Source: UMGS172 sp045648145 (GTDB taxonomy: Bacteria > Bacillota > Clostridia > Oscillospirales > Acutalibacteraceae). Taken from it: 7,058 nucleotides of DNA. Each line of letters opens with the position of its first letter. The first letter of the stretch is position 1. The notes beneath the pieces were generated by a model, which was not told the DNA's origin, made no database searches, and saw only the letters and a list, made by a program, of their open reading frames with translations. Made by a program: the position numbers and the translations under genes. The stretch spans positions 1-7,058 of the forward strand of contig JAZRNK010000053.1 of NCBI GenBank assembly GCA_045648145.1, in the 5' to 3' direction. Below are positions 5,740 to 7,058 of this stretch, piece after piece.

Positions 5740-5759
5740 AAGTTTAAGGGGTGATAGCG

Positions 5760-6107
5760 ATGAAAGAAAGTCCGTTGATGATAAAATCAAAAGCGTTTGC
5801 GCTTGATGTGATAAAGGTATGCAAGGAGTTAAGAGTGGCAAAGTGTGAGTCTGCTCTTATCAATCAATTTTTGCGTTCAGGAACAAGTATTGGCGCAAAT
5901 ATTAGAGAAGCATTTTATGCTCATGGCAAGGCGGACTTTATTGCAAAGTTGCAAATTGCCTTGAAAGAGTGTTCCGAAATTGAATACTGGATTGAGTTGC
6001 TTTTGGAAAGTGGCTATTATAACGATAAGTCCCTACTTGATAACTGTACCGAGGTCAAACGGATTTTAATTTCTTCCATTAACACCTCAAAGGAGAATAT
6101 GAAATGA
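5760..6107 (+). CDS. Four-helix-bundle protein (23S-IVS / Avd-like, TIGR02436 type)
   Basis: 115 aa, normal length for the family. The hallmark core SGTSIGANIREA is at residues 40-51, followed by ADFIAKLQIALKECSEIEYW (58-77), the conserved second half. The whole chain is predicted helical, with no signal peptide. Relatives are encoded in intervening sequences of 23S rRNA, as free-standing genes in many bacteria, and as the Avd accessory factor of diversity-generating retroelements, where it binds the reverse transcriptase and RNA. No reverse transcriptase is visible here. I chose the ATG at 5760 (ribosome site AAGGGGTGAT 4 nt upstream) over a GTG at 5751, which lies inside that site. The stop overlaps the deaminase start (ATGA, 6104-6107), and its last codons contain AAGGAG (6090-6095), which serves that gene. 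Function is unknown; an RNA-binding or mobility-related role is inference. Confidence 0.93.
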   Translation: MKESPLMIKSKAFALDVIKVCKELRVAKCESALINQFLRSGTSIGANIREAFYAHGKADFIAKLQIALKECSEIEYWIELLLESGYYNDKSLLDNCTEVKRILISSINTSKENMK

Positions 6108-6514
6108 TATTTTACGATATAACAGAACAAGATAAAGAGCTAATAAAAATTGCGCTTGAAACTTTAAAAATGAATTTTGATGATGGCGTTTACAATCATA
6201 CTGTGGGTGCGGCAATTCGTTGCAAAAACGGTAAAGTGTATAGCGGTGTTAATTGTGATGGTATTCATGGCTCTTGTGCCGAGTATGTAACAATAGGTAT
6301 GGCAATTTCGGCGGGAGAACGAGAATTCGATACCGTTGTGGCTGTTCACGATAAAGCACCAAACTGTTTGGTGGCTCCTTGCGGCAACTGCCGTCAAATG
6401 CTTGTAGAGTATTGCCCTGACATTAAAGTGATTTTGAATAATGATGACAACGAAATAATCAAGGTTGATATAAAAGATTTAATTCCATTCGCTTGGAAAC
6501 CTGTAATTGTATAA
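6104..6514 (+). CDS. Cytidine/blasticidin-S-deaminase-like zinc deaminase
   Basis: 136 aa, normal for the small tetrameric cytidine deaminase fold. The zinc site is complete: C58-A-E60 in HGSCAEYVTIGMAI (55-68) and C93/C96 in PCGNCRQML (92-100), with E60 as the proton shuttle. The substrate region VGAAIRCKNGKVYSGVN (34-50) also fits. The pattern around CAE and the C-terminal DIKDLIPFAW resemble blasticidin-S deaminases more than housekeeping Cdd, so the substrate may be cytidine, deoxycytidine or a nucleoside antibiotic; this cannot be settled by eye. It is the cargo gene of cassette 2: its ATG overlaps the stop of the four-helix gene and its ribosome site AAGGAG lies inside that gene, so translation is probably coupled. 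The only promoter seen is the cassette promoter at 5711. A strong terminator follows. Confidence 0.92.
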   Translation: MIFYDITEQDKELIKIALETLKMNFDDGVYNHTVGAAIRCKNGKVYSGVNCDGIHGSCAEYVTIGMAISAGEREFDTVVAVHDKAPNCLVAPCGNCRQMLVEYCPDIKVILNNDDNEIIKVDIKDLIPFAWKPVIV

Positions 6515-6524
6515 AATATGCACA

Positions 6525-6578
6525 ATATCTTTTTCGGTACAACATGCCAAAAAACGAACCGAAAAAGATATCGGTTCG
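6525..6578 (+). other. Two mutually exclusive hairpins after the deaminase gene
   Basis: Hairpin 1: ATATCTTTTTCGGT (6525-6538) with ACCGAAAAAGATAT (6558-6571), a perfect 14-bp stem with a 19-nt loop. Hairpin 2: CGAACCGA (6555-6562) with TCGGTTCG (6571-6578), a perfect 8-bp stem with an 8-nt loop. The right arm of the first shares bases with the left arm of the second, so only one can form. Neither is followed by a T run. This could be 3'-end processing or protection of the deaminase mRNA, or an attenuator-like switch acting with the terminator at 6580. Confidence 0.75.
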
Positions 6579-6579
6579 G

Positions 6580-6612
6580 AAAACCCCGAAACCACAGCGG
6601 TTTCGGGGTTTT
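6580..6612. terminator. Strong terminator of the cassette 2 operon, possibly bidirectional
   Basis: AAAACCCCGAAACC (6580-6593) pairs perfectly with GGTTTCGGGGTTTT (6599-6612), 14 bp with a five-base loop. The stem base is A-tract on one side and T-tract on the other, with a further T run at 6622-6627. Confidence 0.88.
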
Positions 6613-6704
6613 GTTATGCAATTTTTTAAAGTGAAACTCAAAAGATATCATTTCCCTAAAATGACCTTTGGGGAGGACTTGAACTAAATACTTGAGCTTT
6701 TAGG

Positions 6705-6745
6705 AGCAGACACTACGAACATAATCGCAGTGTCTGCTATTTTTT
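6705..6745 (+). terminator. Second rho-independent terminator
   Basis: AGCAGACACT (6705-6714) pairs with AGTGTCTGCT (6729-6738). The stem extends inward through CGA/TCG after one mismatch, and six T follow (6740-6745). The 92 bp between the two terminators (6613-6704) hold no credible gene, only a small inverted repeat TCATTT/AAATGA (6648-6664). This terminator may belong to a lost gene or to an unseen small RNA. Confidence 0.85.
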
Positions 6746-6776
6746 CGATTTCTTTTTGACGCTTTTGCAAAATCTA

Positions 6777-6806
6777 TTGACAAAAAGCAATACTTCGTGT
6801 TATGAT
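6777..6806 (+). promoter_or_regulatory. Promoter of the PadR-family gene
   Basis: A perfect -35 TTGACA (6777-6782), an 18-bp spacer, and -10 TATGAT (6801-6806). The predicted start near 6813 leaves a leader of about 18 nt. Confidence 0.85.
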
Positions 6807-6813
6807 GTATAAC
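6799..6813 (+). promoter_or_regulatory. Candidate operator overlapping the -10 box
   Basis: The inverted repeat GTTAT-N5-ATAAC spans the -10 hexamer and the likely start site. PadR-family repressors commonly bind such sites in their own promoters, so autorepression is a reasonable inference. The site matches no published operator that I can cite. Confidence 0.45.
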
Positions 6814-6830
6814 GCATAAGGAGGTATGTT

Positions 6831-7058
6831 ATGGATATTCAGTTAAAACGAGGTCTTTTAGATGTATGCGTGTTGGCTGCGATTAAAAGCGAGGATTCAT
6901 ATGGATATAAGATCATTAAAGATATGAAGCCGTACATTGAACTTTCTGAATCCACCTTATATACCATTTTGAAGCGCTTGGAAACAGCAAATATGCTGAC
7001 CGTTCGCACCGCAGAACACGGCGGCAGGCTTCGGAAATATTACCGAATAACCAGCGAG
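6831..7058 (+). CDS. PadR-family transcriptional regulator, 3' end beyond the window
   Basis: The first 76 codons are visible. They form the PadR winged helix-turn-helix: LKRGLLDVCVLAAIKSEDSY (5-24), YGYKIIKDM, then the recognition-helix region LSESTLYTILKRLETANML (38-56) and the wing with GGRLRKYYRITSE at the edge. PadR proteins are dimeric DNA-binding repressors, often controlling an adjacent membrane or efflux gene. In Clostridia this subtype frequently sits before a DUF1700-type membrane protein, but that gene would be outside the window. The start is set by AAGGAGG (6818-6824), 6 nt upstream of the ATG. Its composition is closer to the core genes at the left than to the cassette genes, so it probably marks the return to native chromosome. 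Confidence 0.94.
   Translation, partial: MDIQLKRGLLDVCVLAAIKSEDSYGYKIIKDMKPYIELSESTLYTILKRLETANMLTVRTAEHGGRLRKYYRITSE

Noticed and set aside
5760..6107. Diversity-generating retroelement because of the Avd-like protein
   Set aside because: No reverse transcriptase, template/variable repeat pair or mutable C-type lectin target is visible in the window.
6493..6687. Small plus-strand reading frame after the deaminase
   Set aside because: It starts inside the deaminase gene, runs through two hairpins and the terminator, and has no ribosome site.
6661..6690. tRNA-like T-loop on the minus strand (TTCAAGTCC pattern)
   Set aside because: No matching T stem, acceptor or anticodon arm could be found around it.

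Overview
The window looks like chromosome from a low-to-moderate G+C member of the Firmicutes, probably an uncultured gut-type Clostridia. The evidence is the AAGGAG-type ribosome sites, the consensus sigma-A promoters, an encoded CCA on the tRNA, the zapA-U32 gene pair and the gene families present. No species can be named from the sequence alone.

Layout. Positions 1-1249 carry a minus-strand pair: zapA, then a U32-family [4Fe-4S] protein that runs off the left edge. The two share an ATGA stop-start overlap. From 1457 on the plus strand lie a degenerate ABC ATPase, a cysteine-rich protein of unknown function 4 nt downstream, and an M16 zinc metallopeptidase with its own consensus promoter. 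An initiator tRNA-fMet (4138-4213) follows, with a strong promoter and terminator.

Everything from the tRNA to about 6510 looks like an accessory array built onto the tRNA 3' end. A G+C-rich segment (4252-4432) is followed by a 32-bp duplicate of the tRNA 3' end, and a shorter duplicate occurs 1114 bp further on. Each duplicate opens an almost identical 127-141 bp leader: a terminator hairpin, TTCACTC heptamer repeats, a long stem and a TTGCAC-17-TATAAT promoter. In the second copy the leader drives a 23S-IVS/Avd-like four-helix-bundle gene, whose stop codon overlaps the start of a blasticidin-S-deaminase-like cytidine deaminase. In the first copy the four-helix gene has lost about 292 bp, leaving only its two ends, and the same ATGA overlap now starts an unrelated lipoprotein gene. 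So one module (tRNA tail, leader, four-helix gene, built-in ribosome site) is joined to two different cargo genes. This is the most interesting feature of the window.

After the deaminase come two competing hairpins and two strong terminators. A PadR-family regulator, cut by the right edge, has a promoter with an overlapping palindrome. No integrase, transposase, rRNA or CRISPR array was seen.
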